DNA from: Roseicyclus sp.
Lineage (GTDB): Bacteria > Pseudomonadota > Alphaproteobacteria > Rhodobacterales > Rhodobacteraceae
Reading direction: 5' to 3'
Assembly (NCBI RefSeq): GCF_018402035.1
Contig: NZ_JAGYJN010000003.1
Location: 1 to 64,000 of the forward strand
Length of the DNA: 64,000 nt
Part shown: positions 60,372 to 64,000 of the stretch, piece by piece
Layout: every line of letters begins with the position of its first letter
Numbering within the stretch: the stretch's first letter is position 1
Translations under genes and position numbers: made by a program
The notes under the pieces: generated by a model
What the model was told of the DNA's origin: nothing
What the model saw: the letters and a program-made list of their open reading frames with translations, nothing else
The model's database searches: none

Positions 60372-61938
60372 AATGGGCCTTTGCCTCGTAGAGCGTGTCG
60401 ATGCTGATCTGGGTCACACCGCGCTCGGCCGCGAATTTCTCGGTATTGCGCCGCGCTTTACCCCGCACGAAAAAGGGGATCTTTTTCAGCTCGCGCTCGG
60501 CATCCGCCAGCCAGACCATGACATCTGTTCCGCTCGATTCTGTGGCGGGAACCTCGTCCATCTTTGCTTCGAAAATACTCTGGGGGGTCTGGGGGGCTAG
60601 CCCCCCAGCCACCGCCGCGCGCATTGGCGCGTGGCCACCATGGTGGCTGGCGCCAGCCGCGTCATGGAACTCGAAATCCTCGCGGAACATCGCCAAAAGA
60701 TGCTCCTCCAGCCCCATGACCAGCGGGTGAATCCAGGTGTCGAAGATCACATTGGCGCCTTCCCAGCCCATCTGGGGGGAATAGCGGGCGGGGAAATCCT
60801 GCACATGGACAGGGGCGGAAATCACGGCGCAGGGGATGCCAAGGCGCTTGCCGATATGGCGCTCCATCTGGGTGCCAAGGATCATCTCGGGGGCTGCATC
60901 CTCGATGGCCTTTTCCACCTCGAGGTAATCATCGCTGATCAGCGCCTCGAGGCCGAAATCCTTGGCCAAGGCGCGCATCGGCCTTGCAAACTCGCGGTTG
61001 TAGCAGCCAAGGCCCACAACCTCGAAGCCCATCTCGTCGCGTGCGATGCGGGCGGCGGCCATCACATGGGTCGCGTCGCCGAACAAGAACACGCGCTTGC
61101 CGGTCAGATAGGTGCTGTCGACCGATTTCGACCACCAAGGCTGGCGCAGGCGGCTCAGGTCTTTTTTCGGCGCGATACCGCAGATCTGGGCCACTTCAGC
61201 CACGAAATCATGGGTCGCACCAACACCGATGGGCACGGTTTTGGTGTAGGGAATGCCAAGTGTCCGCTCCATATGGCGGGCGGCGGTCTCAGCGTGTTCG
61301 GGATACATCAAGATATTGATATGCGCGGCACCCAGCCGGGTCAGGTCATGGGGTGTTGCATCAAAGGGGGCCACGACATTGATGCCGATGCCCATGTCAT
61401 AAAGCAGGCCCTTGATCTCTTCGATATCGTCGCGATGGCGAAAGCCCAGCGCGAGCGGGCCGATCAGGTTCGCGGTAATCTCGGGCGTTTTCTCGACAGG
61501 CTGCGCCAAGGCCTTGACCAGCTGGTAAAAGGTCTCATCCGTGCCGAAATTTTCCTTGCGCTGATAGCTCGGCAATTCCAGCGCGATGACCGGCACAGGA
61601 AGGTTCATCGTCTCGGCCAGACCGCCCGGATCATCTTGGATCAACTCTGCGGTGCAAGAGGCGCCAACGATCAGCGCTTGGGGCTGAAAGCGATCATAGG
61701 CATCTTGGCATGCGCGCTTGAACAGGCCCGCCGTATCCTCGCCCAGATCGCGGCCCTCAAAGGTTGTGTAGCTGACAGGCGGGCGATGGCCGCGCCGCTC
61801 GATCATGGTGAACAAAAGATCGGCATAGGTATCGCCCTGCGGCGCGTGCAGGACATAATGCAGGCCCTTCATCGCAGTGGCGACACGCATCGCGCCAACA
61901 TGCGGCGGGCCTTCATATGTCCAGACGGTCAGCTTCAT
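60361..61938 (-). CDS. bchB: Dark-operative protochlorophyllide reductase subunit BchB
   Basis: NifK-like subunit of the catalytic BchNB heterotetramer. 525 residues. D36 (in APQGDTY) matches the aspartate ligand of the NB cluster. The C-terminus [28 protein letters not shown] is the family's light-independent reductase signature region. Residues 445-460 ([16 protein letters not shown]) are encoded by an in-frame copy of the repeat seen at other sites, in a linker between the core and the C-terminal domain. The start codon lies just after repeat copy D. Confidence 0.97.
60559..60606 (-). repeat. Rhodobacteraceae-type GC hairpin repeat, copy C, inside bchB coding sequence
   Basis: The minus strand reads GGGGGGCTAGCCCCCC (a perfect 16-base palindrome), then AGACCCCCCAG, then AGTATTTTCGAAGCAAAGATG. 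Copies A, B and D have the same order but lie between genes. Here it is translated without disruption as BchB residues 445-460. Confidence 0.7.
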
Positions 61939-61946
61939 GGCAGCAT

Positions 61947-61994
61947 CCGGGGGCTCTGCCCCCGGACCCCCGGGATATTTAAGAAACAGAGAAG
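61947..61994 (+). repeat. Rhodobacteraceae-type GC hairpin repeat, copy D, between bchN and bchB
   Basis: The plus strand reads GGGGGCTCTGCCCCC, then GGACCCCCGG, then GATATTTAAGAAACAGAG. It fills the 64-base bchN-bchB gap. In the bchB message its hairpin ends about 9 bases before the start codon and overlaps the only weak Shine-Dalgarno-like GGA. Confidence 0.7.
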
Positions 61995-62002
61995 AGGCGC
62001 GG

Positions 62003-63768
<1,766 letters not shown>

Positions 63769-63800
63769 TCGATGTTCGATTCCTTTGGACGATATGGAAA

Positions 63801-63829
63801 AGTTAGCCTCCGGCATGGTTGAGTGTCAA
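63801..63829 (-). promoter_or_regulatory. Probable bchF superoperon promoter
   Basis: The minus strand gives TTGACA (63829-63824), 17 bases, CTAACT (63806-63801). The -35 hexamer is a perfect consensus and lies inside a PpsR palindrome. The start would fall about 25 bases before the bchF start codon. Confidence 0.6.
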
Positions 63830-63841
63830 TTAAAACTTACA
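63824..63841. promoter_or_regulatory. PpsR/CrtJ palindrome 3 (proximal, bchF)
   Basis: TGT (63824-63826), 12 bases, ACA (63839-63841), an exact consensus. It overlaps the proposed -35 hexamer of the bchF promoter, so repressor binding would exclude RNA polymerase. Confidence 0.85.
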
Positions 63842-63966
63842 CATTAACTGTCTGGTGAGGCGAAGTATTTGGGAGCTGGGCACCCAGAGAAACCAGCGGA
63901 AAATGCGTGATTTTCTGAGGAAAGATTCCAAAACTTCGGCGGGCGGGCGCCTTGAAACACCCCACG

Positions 63967-63984
63967 TGTCAATTTACTTTGACA
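63967..63984. promoter_or_regulatory. PpsR/CrtJ palindrome 4 (distal, bchF)
   Basis: TGT (63967-63969), 12 bases, ACA (63982-63984), an exact consensus. It is 143 bases centre-to-centre from palindrome 3. It may pair with it or serve a divergent gene beyond the right edge. Confidence 0.8.
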
Positions 63985-64000
63985 GAATAGGAAGAATGCG

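Overview
This window is a 64 kb piece of a GC-rich alphaproteobacterial chromosome. It almost certainly comes from a phototrophic member of the Rhodobacteraceae, probably an aerobic anoxygenic phototroph. The evidence is the gene content and order of the photosynthesis cluster (crtA, spheroidene-type crtI and crtB, tspO, bchIDO, a bchF-to-cycA superoperon), the Rhodobacteraceae-style 16S start and rrn promoter, and a family-typical intergenic repeat. The oxygen-dependent cyclase AcsF is present with its partner BciE. The oxygen-independent BchE is not in the window. The species cannot be named from what is seen.

Left part (1-10.8 kb): the first bases are the 5' end of a 16S rRNA gene running off the left edge on the minus strand, preceded by a long leader with a boxA-like site and a recognisable promoter. 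Then come msrPQ (periplasmic methionine sulfoxide repair), a fasciclin-domain secreted protein, the heat-shock disaggregase clpB, pyrF, a large palindromic repeat, an SPFH/NfeD membrane pair, dinB, an N-formylglutamate amidohydrolase-like gene, tRNA-Val(GAC) and rpmJ.

10.8-13.9 kb is odd. Three consecutive genes (M20 amidohydrolase, histidine phosphatase, lysine-forming saccharopine dehydrogenase) carry four single-site indels that break the frames. They are either fresh pseudogenes or local sequence errors.

13.9-34 kb is mixed housekeeping and accessory DNA. It holds a sulfotransferase-like gene, a two-gene operon of Hint-domain proteins, dapE, ilvD, small Rhodobacterales-type unknowns, a 2,4-dienoyl-CoA reductase, one AT-rich orphan gene, and an operon with S-formylglutathione hydrolase. 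Glutathione-dependent formaldehyde dehydrogenase lies nearby, so both enzymes of glutathione-linked formaldehyde oxidation are present. 34-39.5 kb is the conserved rimP-nusA-ylxR-infB operon.

39.5-64 kb: a parDE toxin-antitoxin pair marks the left border of a photosynthesis gene cluster. crtI-crtB-tspO are read leftwards and crtA-bchI-bchD-bchO rightwards from a shared region with two PpsR/CrtJ palindromes (TGT-N12-ACA). A 15-gene minus-strand superoperon (bchF-bchN-bchB-bchH-bchL-bchM-lhaA-puhA-puhB-puhC-bciE-acsF-puhE-hemA-cycA) starts near the right edge from a promoter region with two more PpsR palindromes. Together these genes make 5-aminolevulinate, insert Mg, methylate, close ring E, reduce ring D, hydrate the vinyl group, assemble the reaction centre H subunit and light-harvesting 1, and supply cytochrome c2 as electron carrier. 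The remaining parts (pufLM, bchCXYZ, bchG, bchP, crtCDEF, ppsR) must lie outside the window.
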